64,000 bases of DNA. It comes from Planctomycetota bacterium (GTDB lineage: Bacteria > Planctomycetota > UBA1135 > UBA2386). The DNA is taken from the NCBI GenBank assembly GCA_014192625.1, contig BJHM01000012.1:1-64000 (forward strand). The letters run 5' to 3'. Under the pieces are notes generated by a model that saw nothing but the letters and a program-made list of their open reading frames with translations, was not told where the DNA came from and did not search any database. Below, one piece after another: positions 8,584 to 16,657 of the stretch. A program made the position numbers and the translations under genes. The first letter of the stretch is position 1; each line of letters begins with the position of its first letter.

Positions 8584-9513
8584 TCAGGCCTTCGCGATGA
8601 AGGCTTCGAGGTCGGTCTTTAGCTCAGACAGGCCGTAAGTAGGCACGGTGATGCAACGGTAGATGATCCGTTGCAGTTCTTCCGGCGTCTTCGGGTTGAG
8701 CGTGTGCGGCGGGCAATAGCTGAAGAAGTAGCTGAGGCTGAGCCGCGTCGTCTCGCCGCCCGTGCGCTGACCAGCAAACTCCCATGGCACCTCATCGAAC
8801 GGCAGCGTGCCCGTCAGGATCTCGTAGATCATGATGCCAATCGCCATCACGTCCGCCCGGCTATCCGTCAGCAACAACGGATTGTAGTGCGGCGTCGTAG
8901 TAATCGTGCGCTGGTCTGGCAGGCGCATCCCCGGATCGATCATCACCACCTTGCCACTCGGTTTGACAATCAAGTTCTCAGGCTTGAGATCGCCGTGATA
9001 CTGCATCACGCCCTGCTCCTTTAGTGCGACCAGCGAGCGAACCAAGGCCAGGAACCAGTTGAGGTGGATGCCTTCGAGACTGCGGATCTTCTCGCGCAGC
9101 GTCTTGCCTCGGACATATTCAAGCGCGAGCACCGGCGCGCCATCCACGACGATGCGGTCAACGACCTGAACCAAGTTCTCGTTCTGACAGGCGGCCAGCA
9201 ATTCACCCTCTGCGCGCAGCATCGCGTGAACCTCGTTCTGATCGAACAGGTCGATACGAACTCCCTGCGCCTCGAAGAATACCGCCTCGGCTGGCAACTC
9301 ATCGGGGCTCACGCCCTCAGGAGTGCGACGAGCGGTAACTTCCAACAGACGCGTGACCTGACGGCCACCGCCCGCAAGGCTACCGACCTTCAAAGCGACC
9401 TTATTACCAGTTTCCTCGTGTTGCGCGAGGTAGACCGAGGAGAACCCCCCACGGCCAAGAAAACGGGTAATGCGGTAACCTTGTACGATCTCACCGATCG
9501 CAATCTTCATCAT
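8584..9513 (-). CDS. Cytoplasmic Ser/Thr protein kinase-like protein
   Basis: A 309-residue single-domain protein kinase of the bacterial Hanks type. The glycine loop is GRGGFSSVYLA (20-30), the ATP lysine is Lys42 in VALKVG, the catalytic loop is YHGDLKPEN (His173, Asp175) and the metal-binding Asp193 is in MIDPGM. Two standard motifs deviate: HRD is HGD and DFG is DPG, and there is no clear APE motif. About 55 residues are inserted between the ATP lysine and the glutamate of helix C. There is no membrane segment or sensor domain. Start: the first of two adjacent ATG codons (9513). Catalytic residues are kept, so activity is likely but should not be assumed. Confidence 0.85.
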   Translation of the reverse strand: MMKIAIGEIVQGYRITRFLGRGGFSSVYLAQHEETGNKVALKVGSLAGGGRQVTRLLEVTARRTPEGVSPDELPAEAVFFEAQGVRIDLFDQNEVHAMLRAEGELLAACQNENLVQVVDRIVVDGAPVLALEYVRGKTLREKIRSLEGIHLNWFLALVRSLVALKEQGVMQYHGDLKPENLIVKPSGKVVMIDPGMRLPDQRTITTTPHYNPLLLTDSRADVMAIGIMIYEILTGTLPFDEVPWEFAGQRTGGETTRLSLSYFFSYCPPHTLNPKTPEELQRIIYRCITVPTYGLSELKTDLEAFIAKA

Positions 9514-9579
9514 CTGGTGTCCGTCTCGGTTGCAGCTAGCGGCCAAATAAGAGTCCGCACTTATGGTGTTTCGGTATCT

Positions 9580-10137
9580 CTATTTACGGAGTTGAGCCTC
9601 GTCAGGACCGAAGCTGATAGTGGCGATACCAACGGTGCTTTTCGGACCAGAAAAACAGAGCGCAATTGACGCACTCTGACGCAACTCGCCGCGACACTGC
9701 GCCTCAACGCGCCAATGGTATTGCCGACCGTCGCGGAGGTAAGCCCGCACAGCATCGGTGGCATTGAACATGCCTGCAAAAGCGGGCTCGCGATGCACTT
9801 CGTCGAGCGCTTCATCGAGCAATACCAGCTCGGCATTGGTGGCACCTATCGGTAGGACAAACGTAAAATGCCAACCGGAATCGCCGATGGCACCGCGCGG
9901 TGCGATCGCCTGCGGCACAAGTTCTTCGAGGCTTTCTGCCGAAAACTGGGTAGTAAAAGCGCAAGGGGCAGGGTAGCTCGGAAATAGCACGAACCACATG
10001 GCAAGCAGCAAGCACACGCAGCCCAGGGGACGGCTCCAGCGATTGCCACGGCGGGCGCCACGGATCTCGCGTATCCTTGCCTGCCGCTCGGCATTTGGCA
10101 CGAGACGAGTCGTAGGCTGCCTGCTCCACTTTGACAT
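9580..10137 (-). CDS. Single-pass membrane hypothetical protein (185 aa)
   Basis: I do not recognise the family. A basic cytoplasmic tail of about 38 residues is followed by one membrane helix (PLGCVCLLLAMWFVLFPSY, about 37-55), and the remaining 130 residues should be outside. That part ends in a beta-rich stretch with YHWRVEAQC, which resembles the edge of a fibronectin type III-like fold. Only one upstream ATG is usable, at 10137, just 15 bp from the ATG of the divergent metalloprotease gene. It is separated from the kinase gene downstream by 66 bp, so the two could be co-transcribed. Confidence 0.6.
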   Translation of the reverse strand: MSKWSRQPTTRLVPNAERQARIREIRGARRGNRWSRPLGCVCLLLAMWFVLFPSYPAPCAFTTQFSAESLEELVPQAIAPRGAIGDSGWHFTFVLPIGATNAELVLLDEALDEVHREPAFAGMFNATDAVRAYLRDGRQYHWRVEAQCRGELRQSASIALCFSGPKSTVGIATISFGPDEAQLRK

Positions 10138-10152
10138 GGTTGGTTCATCGAC

Positions 10153-11952
10153 ATGGCACTAACTGCGACTAATCGTTTTCTGGGCGCGAACCTCTGGCTG
10201 CTTGCGTTGGCCTCGGCCGGCGTCAGTTGCAGCGGCGGCGGCAGCGGCGGTCCGCCCCCCGAAAGAGTCCCCCCAATCCTCGTCGCAGCGGCGTTCTCGC
10301 AGTCCTTCGCGCAGCCGGACAGGGTACTGCTGACTTTCTCCGAGTCGGTGCATCTCACAAGCTCGACCGTGACCGATCTTGCGTGGCAATGGTCAAACAA
10401 CGGGTCCCTCTTCTTCGGCAGTTTTGGCACCGACCCGCTCGCTTCCGTGCAACCGGACTCACGCTCGATCCTTGTCACGCTCGGGGTGGGTTACAACTTT
10501 ACCCCCGGACTGACGCAACTCGATCTCGCCAGCAACAACCGCACGATTGCAGATCTGGTTGGCAACATCGCAGTGCCAAGCATCCCCAAAATCATCGGCA
10601 ACAGCGACGGTCGAAACCCGCGGGTCGATCGCCTGACGATCAATGACATCGACGATGAGCTCAATGGCACCGGCCCAGCTGGCGGCATGCTGCAAGTGCC
10701 CGAAAACCAATGGCGCATTGACCTCGAATACAGCGACCAAGGTCTAGGAATCGACCTAAACAACACGCAGTTGCTTGCCTCCGTCAACGTGAGCTCTGGC
10801 ACTGGCATCGTACCCGCCGGCACCAATCTGCTCGGAGCGTTGACGCCAGTCACAATCAACGCCGGTCAGGCACGCTACATGGTGCCCTCGTCGGTCTTCT
10901 TCCCCGACGGCCAAGTCACGCTCACGTGCATTGCCGTGGACCTAGGTGGACTCCCCTCCGAGACAAAAACTCTGCCACTGCTGGTTCGCCGCTGGACGGA
11001 CGCGCGACGGCCGTTTGAGACGACCGCGCAGCCTTCCCAGGTGTGGTTCCTCGACACGAGCCGCGACATCGAGTCTTACACCCTCCTGCCCGGACCAAAC
11101 GGCACCGACATTCATGTCAACAGCGGTGCAAACGGTCGCGCAGACTTTCTTGATGTGCTGTTCGCTCTGGGACTGCAGACCACTTCACCGCAGCTGAATG
11201 TGCAAGGCAGCCAAAACAGCAACGAGGTGGTGATCGACCAATTCAATACTGCGCTCAGCAACAAGCTCAATTCTCTGTTCGAATCTGCAAACGTGACGTT
11301 CACGTTCATCAAGCCCCCCGGCAGCTTCCAAAACAACGCGATCTTCCCCTACCCAAACTTTGGCTACTCGCAGATCAGCGTCTCCGGTTCAGCTGAGACT
11401 GTTGGCGTGCTCGGCATCGCACAAATCGACCCGAACAACCAGAGCCAGAACAACAACAGCCTGCTCGGAAATAACACCCAGGCGCGACTGGGTGTGTTCA
11501 TGCACACGATCGCTCAATCGGGCATAGGGCCAGGAGCGAACAGTAGCGGCACATTCCACTTCCACTTCGATCCGTTTGCAAACAGTGCGATCGGCACCGA
11601 CAGCAACGACCGCCTTCGACTGACCGGCGGCAGGAACGACGCCCGCGCGGACCAGATCGACCGGGCGATCCTCGGCTTGTCATGCTTCACCGCCGTCGTG
11701 ATCGCACACGAATGCGGCCACTCAATGGGCCTGGTGATTGACGGCGCACCGCCGATCGGACTCTACGGTGGCGATACGGTGAACTTCAGGGGATCTACAA
11801 GCGCCCATATTAAAAACGGCCCCCCGATGTTTCCAAGCGGCATCAACGTGATGAGCCCAGCACTTGGTTACGACCAGGCGCTCGATCCAAATACCCGATT
11901 CAACCGCCTCAACAAGGCCTACCTGCGTGAGCAGGTGTCCTACGGCAACTGA
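10153..11952 (+). CDS. Secreted or lipid-anchored zinc metalloprotease (HExxHxxG)
   Basis: A 599-residue exported protein. The N-terminal hydrophobic stretch (NLWLLALASAGVSCSGGGSG) ends in a Cys followed by a Gly/Ser linker, which fits a lipoprotein. Domains are beta-rich to about residue 500; near the C-terminus the zinc motif IAHECGHSMGLV places His519, Glu520 and His523 in an HExxHxxG helix, and NVMSPALG about 50 residues later resembles the Met-turn of metzincins. The third metal ligand is not obvious. No close subfamily is recognised. The next gene starts one base after its stop, so the two are translationally coupled. Confidence 0.72.
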   Translation: MALTATNRFLGANLWLLALASAGVSCSGGGSGGPPPERVPPILVAAAFSQSFAQPDRVLLTFSESVHLTSSTVTDLAWQWSNNGSLFFGSFGTDPLASVQPDSRSILVTLGVGYNFTPGLTQLDLASNNRTIADLVGNIAVPSIPKIIGNSDGRNPRVDRLTINDIDDELNGTGPAGGMLQVPENQWRIDLEYSDQGLGIDLNNTQLLASVNVSSGTGIVPAGTNLLGALTPVTINAGQARYMVPSSVFFPDGQVTLTCIAVDLGGLPSETKTLPLLVRRWTDARRPFETTAQPSQVWFLDTSRDIESYTLLPGPNGTDIHVNSGANGRADFLDVLFALGLQTTSPQLNVQGSQNSNEVVIDQFNTALSNKLNSLFESANVTFTFIKPPGSFQNNAIFPYPNFGYSQISVSGSAETVGVLGIAQIDPNNQSQNNNSLLGNNTQARLGVFMHTIAQSGIGPGANSSGTFHFHFDPFANSAIGTDSNDRLRLTGGRNDARADQIDRAILGLSCFTAVVIAHECGHSMGLVIDGAPPIGLYGGDTVNFRGSTSAHIKNGPPMFPSGINVMSPALGYDQALDPNTRFNRLNKAYLREQVSYGN

Positions 11953-11953
11953 C

Positions 11954-12949
11954 ATGACGCAGCATTACCACCTCGCAGTCTCGACCATGCTCGCACTAGC
12001 CTCCTTCAGCGCGACCTTGAATGGACAGGACTTTCGCCGTGGCCTGATCGAAGCCGACCTGATTGCCGTCGGCCGACAAGTCCACAAGGAAGAACTGACG
12101 CCAGACCTCGCGCTACACCGGCTGCAGATCGTCGAACTCTTGCGCGGTGGCAAGTCCGACCTGACCAGCGTCACCGTGCTCGACTGGCCAAAGCTATCGA
12201 TGCACAACCGACCCATGCCGCGCCAGACACGCATCTACTGCTTGCAGGACGCAACGAGTGCGGCCACGCGCGCCGGTTTACCAGCGGACAAGGGACCGTA
12301 TTTTAAAATGGTCGGCTGGGCTGGCACCAACCCGCTGGTCGGTGCCGACCTCGACAAAGATGCCGCCGTGCGATTCGCGCGACTGCTCGCAGGTGCCGAA
12401 GCAGGCTTAGAGGCAACGGGGATGGTGGACGCGCTGCTTGACACGGCACTGACCGGCACCCCAGAGATTCGCACCGAGGCCGCACAATTTTTATCCGAGC
12501 GCCCCGATCTGCGCGCTCGCATCAATGCATTGCAATGGACTCGCGTGCTCGCCCGAGTCACGGGCGAAGTCGACGACGTGACATACAAGATTGCCCTCGC
12601 CGAACTCTGCGCTGAGCAGCGCCTGCCTGGCCTGCCCGAAGCACTCGTACTCGGCGTGAGCGCTGTACCGCAGGCGAATTACCTTCGCACTGTCGGTCGG
12701 CTGCTGGCGATTCTGCAAGGCGAACAAGCAACGGCAACACTGATGACGCAGGTGCAAATCGCACGCGACCCAAAGCACCGCGAAGCGCTGCTACTCGCGC
12801 TAGGTGCAACGCAGACGCAGAGTGCGCTTGATACGCTACTGAATCTGCGCCGCTCGCTCGGCACCGACAAGGCGGTCGAGGCAGCGCTCGTTGAGCACCA
12901 TTCGCGCGCCGCGCGCGATGCTGTGCTGCAGGGCAAGAAAGACAAGTAG
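11954..12949 (+). CDS. Secreted hypothetical protein coupled to the metalloprotease
   Basis: A 331-residue protein with a signal peptide (MTQHYHLAVSTMLALASFSATLNG, cleavage likely near residue 24). The first half holds a beta-rich region with ADLIAVGRQVHKEE and LQIVELLRGG, a pattern seen in small secreted domains that describe a cost or release of bound ions, but I cannot assign a family. The second half is helical with HEAT-like pairs (ALLLALGATQTQSALDTLL). The ATG at 11954 lies one base past the TGA of the metalloprotease gene, so the partner relation is strong. It could be an inhibitor, chaperone or co-secreted partner; that is inference from position only. Confidence 0.7.
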   Translation: MTQHYHLAVSTMLALASFSATLNGQDFRRGLIEADLIAVGRQVHKEELTPDLALHRLQIVELLRGGKSDLTSVTVLDWPKLSMHNRPMPRQTRIYCLQDATSAATRAGLPADKGPYFKMVGWAGTNPLVGADLDKDAAVRFARLLAGAEAGLEATGMVDALLDTALTGTPEIRTEAAQFLSERPDLRARINALQWTRVLARVTGEVDDVTYKIALAELCAEQRLPGLPEALVLGVSAVPQANYLRTVGRLLAILQGEQATATLMTQVQIARDPKHREALLLALGATQTQSALDTLLNLRRSLGTDKAVEAALVEHHSRAARDAVLQGKKDK

Positions 12950-13172
12950 GCACGCACGCCTAGCTGACGCGCATGCACTGCGCCATTGTGCATTTCAGTC
13001 GCGCGTAGCTAGCCGTAGATCTGAGCCGCAGCCCTAGACGGTAGCGCTGCTATTGCTAGCTACTCTGTCGCGCTCGCAAATAGTGCTGCACCGCAGAAGG
13101 ATCTGCAGGACGCATCGCAGCAATTTTCGCGGCGCTGGCGCGTAGGAATGGCACGCGAAGCACTTGCGCAGC
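12950..13172. other. Intergenic region between convergent genes, with partial duplication
   Basis: This 223-bp gap separates the stop codons of two convergent genes. It contains a degenerate second copy of the 3' end of the minus-strand gene (see the repeat entry at 12996-13222). No RNA gene or other coding frame is evident. Confidence 0.6.
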
Positions 13173-13222
13173 TCAGTCGCGCGTAGCGGTAGCGCTGCTA
13201 TCGCTCACTACACTGTCGCGCT
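12996..13222. repeat. Degenerate duplication of the 3' end of the gene at 13173-14300
   Basis: CAGTCGCGCGTAG occurs at 12996-13008 and again at 13174-13186, where it forms the last codons of the minus-strand gene. The next 36 bases of the gene copy (13187-13222, starting CGGTAGCGCTGCTAT) recur at 13039-13074 with four mismatches, displaced by a 30-bp insertion between the two halves. The stop codon of the gene (13173-13175) sits at the edge of the duplicated part. Confidence 0.88.
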
Positions 13223-14300
13223 GCAAGGAGTGCATCACCGAGAGTGCGACCGCAAGCTCGCGACGCTCGCTGCGCGCAGCTACGGCCATCGCCGCATGCG
13301 GCAGCTTTACCGGACGCGACATTCGCTCGAAGGTTTGATCCTGCTTATCGAGCCGAATCATCTTGATCGCATAGGCAACGTCCGCGCCATAACCGAGATG
13401 CCAAGAGATCATCGGCATGCTGCTGCCACTGCGGCACAGCCCCATGCGCAGGTCAATCCCATCAAGCTCGAACGACAACTCAAAGCCGCGGCGCAATGCA
13501 TAGCGCAAGGCTTCGCGGCTCACCCGGGGCGGTGCGTGCTCGTCTGCGACGAAAATTGTCGCTGCGGCATCCACGACGGCGCGTAGCTCCGGCGTGGTTT
13601 CACGTTCGATCCGCTTGGGTCTTGCGGTCATCATTTCACCGAGCGACCCGACCACCTGATCAACCGCGAGCAACAGCCGCGCGGTTGGCATCTGCTGCGC
13701 CTGATCTGCGGGCACGAGCACCCGGCACAGCGTGATCAGCGGTCCCAGTGCAACGGCGCGATAGAGAGAATCGCCAGCCCCGAAGCACCACAGGCGATCA
13801 CCGGACCATGGTTGGCAGTCCGTCGGACTAAAATCTACGCCATCCGAAGACCAGAGTTGCGTTGCCTTCCTGTCGTACACCATCTGCACTGTCTGCAACG
13901 GGAACCGGCGCGAACTGGCACGCAGGATTTGAATGGAACTGCCATCGAGCAGAAACAGTTCGACACCGCTTTGGAATGGTCCCGCCACTTCGCCGCCACG
14001 CAAGTGCAGGAAGCCATCGGGTGCAAACAACAACTCACGGCCACTCGGGAGAGTCAGCTTCACGCCTTCTCTGCGGCACTGCACAAGTGCGCCGCCAGGC
14101 GAGGCGCATTCGCCAGGCGTGCCGCGAATCGCAATCTTCGCAGTCTGCATCACACCGCCATCGCCAAGCCCGCAGTCAGGTCCAAGCCGTTCGGCGGTGC
14201 CGCCGATGAGCACTAGCTCCGCCGATAGCTGCTGCGGTGTTGGGGCCGCAACTTGCAACCAGGGAACGAGCGTGAGAATGCCGATCAAGGAAGTGCCCAT
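13173..14300 (-). CDS. Secreted hypothetical protein (375 aa)
   Basis: I do not recognise the family. The N-terminus MGTSLIGILTLVPWLQVAAPTPQ is a plausible signal peptide, supporting the start at 14300 rather than the upstream frame that runs to 14399. The first half is beta-rich with FecR-like features (LTLPSGRELLFAPDGFLHLRGG and GVELFLLDGSSIQILRASSRRF), the second half is mixed. Several cysteines (such as LWCFGAGDS) could form disulfides outside the cell. It lies 91 bp downstream of the TIGR00300 gene and may be transcribed with it. Its 3' end has been partly duplicated downstream. Confidence 0.6.
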   Translation of the reverse strand: MGTSLIGILTLVPWLQVAAPTPQQLSAELVLIGGTAERLGPDCGLGDGGVMQTAKIAIRGTPGECASPGGALVQCRREGVKLTLPSGRELLFAPDGFLHLRGGEVAGPFQSGVELFLLDGSSIQILRASSRRFPLQTVQMVYDRKATQLWSSDGVDFSPTDCQPWSGDRLWCFGAGDSLYRAVALGPLITLCRVLVPADQAQQMPTARLLLAVDQVVGSLGEMMTARPKRIERETTPELRAVVDAAATIFVADEHAPPRVSREALRYALRRGFELSFELDGIDLRMGLCRSGSSMPMISWHLGYGADVAYAIKMIRLDKQDQTFERMSRPVKLPHAAMAVAARSERRELAVALSVMHSLQRDSVVSDSSATATRD

Positions 14301-14391
14301 CGCACTGGATCTATCGGCACAACAAGGCAGCGAACTGATCCCCACTAGGAACGCCCCCGACCAATGAGTCACACCGTGGCTGTTTCCCGCC

Positions 14392-15618
14392 CTAGACACT
14401 CACCCCGAGCCCTTCCGCCAGCGCCAACAGGAAGGCACCAACGTCGGTGACAATGCCTTGGCTTTGCGCAGAACCTCGATCGCTGAGTTTTTGCACGACG
14501 GCGGGATGGATGTCGACGCAGACCGTCATCACGTCGGCGGCGATCATGTTGCCGGTCCCAATGCCGTGCAGCATCGAACCAAGGATCACCACAAGACCCG
14601 CACCCTTCAGAATCTCCGCGTAGCGCGTCTGAGCGATGATCAGATCCATCTCGGTGTCCGGCAGCGGACCGTCATCGCGAATGGAACCTGCAAGGCAAAA
14701 CGGCACCTGCGCCTTGATGCACGCATGCATCACGCCACTCACAAGCACCTTGTTCTGAACGGCAGCAACGAGGCCGCCAGCGCGCCGAATCCAGTTGATC
14801 GCGCGCATGTGGTGCATGTGACCATGCACGGCGTTGGCGCCGCTCTTCATGTCCACCCCCAGACTCGTGCCGAGCATCGCCGACTCGCAATCGTGCACCG
14901 CGAGCGCGTTGCCGCTTAGCAGTCCGTCAATCTGGCCACTACGCAACAAGGCTGCGAGCACCGGACCAGCACCGACATGCACTACCACTGGCCCGGCGAC
15001 GAGGATCACCTTGCGGCCTTCGGCGCGCACCTGCCGCCACACTCGCACCACGCCCTCGACCTGCACGGCGAGCCGCCGCTCACTGCTGATGCCGCCTTGC
15101 ATGAAGCCCCATTTGGCCTCCTGCAACTTTCGCGACGTGAAGGCCGTGACTTGGATACCGGCATAACCGACCACCACCTTCTGCCCGAGCTGCAGGTCGC
15201 GCAGCTTTACGCAGCGTGCGCGGTTGCCCACAACCACGATCGTTGCATCCATGCGCTGATCTTCGACCACGAGCCACTTGCCGTCGATCCGCACCTCGGT
15301 GGCAAGATTGGTCGTCGAGTAAAAACCTTCCGAAGCCGTACCCGCCATATCGACTTCGGCAAGGCGCGCGTCATCCGCGTTGGCCTCGCTTAGGCCAAGC
15401 GACATGAGGTCTGCACGAACGCGCTCATAGACTTTCTGACTGGGCGAGTCCACTTCGAGGTCGAGCTCACTCTCGTCCGTTCGATTCTTGCCGATGTCTA
15501 GGCGTTCGACGCGATACATCGCACCAGCGGCCTGCACGGCCTCCAGCGCGTCTGACATCAGACCCGAATCGATCAGGTGACCCTTGGCGCGAAACACAGC
15601 GACGATGTGATTCTTCAC
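14392..15618 (-). CDS. TIGR00300-family enzyme (archaeal-type ornithine cyclodeaminase-like)
   Basis: A 408-residue cytoplasmic protein that matches, from memory, the LOR/SDH conserved region family TIGR00300: an N-terminal ferredoxin-like part (MKNHIVAVFRAKGHLIDSGLMSDALEAV), a central beta domain, and a C-terminal nucleotide-binding part with VVVHVGAGPVLAALLRSG, GTSLGVDMKSG and VVILGSMLHGIGTGNM. Members include the archaeal ornithine cyclodeaminase (ornithine to proline plus ammonia, NAD-bound) and the C-terminal half of cyanobacterial AgrE/ArgZ. The start is GTG at 15618. A proline dehydrogenase gene at 54001-54942 could use the proline formed. The exact reaction here is inferred, not shown. 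Confidence 0.78.
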   Translation of the reverse strand: MKNHIVAVFRAKGHLIDSGLMSDALEAVQAAGAMYRVERLDIGKNRTDESELDLEVDSPSQKVYERVRADLMSLGLSEANADDARLAEVDMAGTASEGFYSTTNLATEVRIDGKWLVVEDQRMDATIVVVGNRARCVKLRDLQLGQKVVVGYAGIQVTAFTSRKLQEAKWGFMQGGISSERRLAVQVEGVVRVWRQVRAEGRKVILVAGPVVVHVGAGPVLAALLRSGQIDGLLSGNALAVHDCESAMLGTSLGVDMKSGANAVHGHMHHMRAINWIRRAGGLVAAVQNKVLVSGVMHACIKAQVPFCLAGSIRDDGPLPDTEMDLIIAQTRYAEILKGAGLVVILGSMLHGIGTGNMIAADVMTVCVDIHPAVVQKLSDRGSAQSQGIVTDVGAFLLALAEGLGVSV

Positions 15619-15678
15619 GCCAGCGAAAGTAGCCGAACCTGGCGTGCGTGGGCCAGCGTCAGTTGCGCTTACGGATCA

Positions 15679-16251
15679 TCAGTATTGCCAGCGCCCCAGA
15701 TCCAACAATAAGCCAACGCCTGCGCCGATCGCAGCGCCACCTCCGGCGTTGTGATTATTGCCACCAATGAGCGCCCCAACACCTGCGCCAAATACGGTGT
15801 ACACCGGAAATGGCGTTTCGTAACAAGGCTCGGCGCGGTAGCCGTAGGGATAGCGCACGCAACCGGCGGGCGACCCGAGGAAACGCACTTCGCGCCCGAC
15901 ATATACCGGCTGCACCGCTTCAACATACTGATACTGCAGCGGCTCAGGATTGACGGCGCGCTGCTGCTCGATCGTCTGCAAAAGCCACGCTCGCGTCGCA
16001 TCTTCACTGGTCGACTTTAGGGACGGTGATTGCGGTGCGGGCAACGGCTTTGGCGCGTCTGCAGCATCACGCTGCCGGGCGATCTCTTGCTCTAGCCAGT
16101 GCGTCGTCGCCGCCTCGTCCGTCGCTGCCCGCACCGCTTGCGCAGGCGGAGCCATGGCGACGGACGGCGGGATCTCGATGCGCGGCAACGGCCGAGCGCT
16201 CTGGCAAGCCGCCAACGTCAATAAAAAGCACACAAGGACGTTCTTACTCAT
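15679..16251 (-). CDS. Glycine-zipper lipoprotein (190 aa)
   Basis: The N-terminus MSKNVLVCFLLTLAACQSARP is a lipoprotein signal with Cys16 in LAAC. A Pro/Ala-rich and Gln-rich linker contains a twice-used motif (THWLEQEIARQRDA and AWLLQTIEQQRAV). The C-terminus has two glycine-rich hydrophobic stretches (FGAGVGALIGG and GGGAAIGAGVGLLLDLG) of the glycine-zipper type, which often insert in the outer membrane. It is the last gene of the LpoB lipoprotein cluster, 7 bp after the YcfL-like gene. Its molecular role is unknown. Confidence 0.78.
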   Translation of the reverse strand: MSKNVLVCFLLTLAACQSARPLPRIEIPPSVAMAPPAQAVRAATDEAATTHWLEQEIARQRDAADAPKPLPAPQSPSLKSTSEDATRAWLLQTIEQQRAVNPEPLQYQYVEAVQPVYVGREVRFLGSPAGCVRYPYGYRAEPCYETPFPVYTVFGAGVGALIGGNNHNAGGGAAIGAGVGLLLDLGRWQY

Positions 16252-16258
16252 AGGACAA

Positions 16259-16657
16259 TCACTTGTTCCAGGTTACGCGCACCACGAAGTCAGCCGCCTG
16301 CTTGCTCCGCGACACGGATTCGATATTGACCGTGCTACCTGGTGCCAGAGTGATCACCTGCCGATTGGTCTCGTCCGGCAAGGGACGGCGTTGCGCATCA
16401 AAGAACGCGATTTGGGTCAGCACCTGAATCTGCTCATCATCGATATTGCGAAGCGGGACCACGATGCGCAATTGGTCATCGGGTGTCGTGCGCACAGCCA
16501 ATGGCTGGCCGGCACGCAACACGGACAAAAGCGAGGCATCGCCAACAACTACCTGCGATAGGGTTTCGGCATCATTTTCGATCATGAGCGCGGCGTATGG
16601 CGCTGACGAGCAGGCCGCCAGAAGAGAGAAAGCGAAGCTGAGCTTGTTAGGGTTCAT
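16259..16657 (-). CDS. YcfL-like (DUF1425) lipoprotein
   Basis: A 132-residue lipoprotein: signal MNPNKLSFAFSLLAACSS with the lipid Cys in LAAC. The mature part is one beta-sandwich-like domain with RIVVPLRNIDDEQIQVLTQIAFFDAQRR and TLAPGSTVNIESVS, the pattern of the YcfL/DUF1425 family. In enterobacteria ycfL lies next to lpoB; here it is two genes downstream of an LpoB homologue, which supports the assignment. The start at 16657 overlaps the stop of the upstream gene by 4 bp (ATGA), so it is translationally coupled. Function of the family is unknown. Confidence 0.75.
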   Translation of the reverse strand: MNPNKLSFAFSLLAACSSAPYAALMIENDAETLSQVVVGDASLLSVLRAGQPLAVRTTPDDQLRIVVPLRNIDDEQIQVLTQIAFFDAQRRPLPDETNRQVITLAPGSTVNIESVSRSKQAADFVVRVTWNK

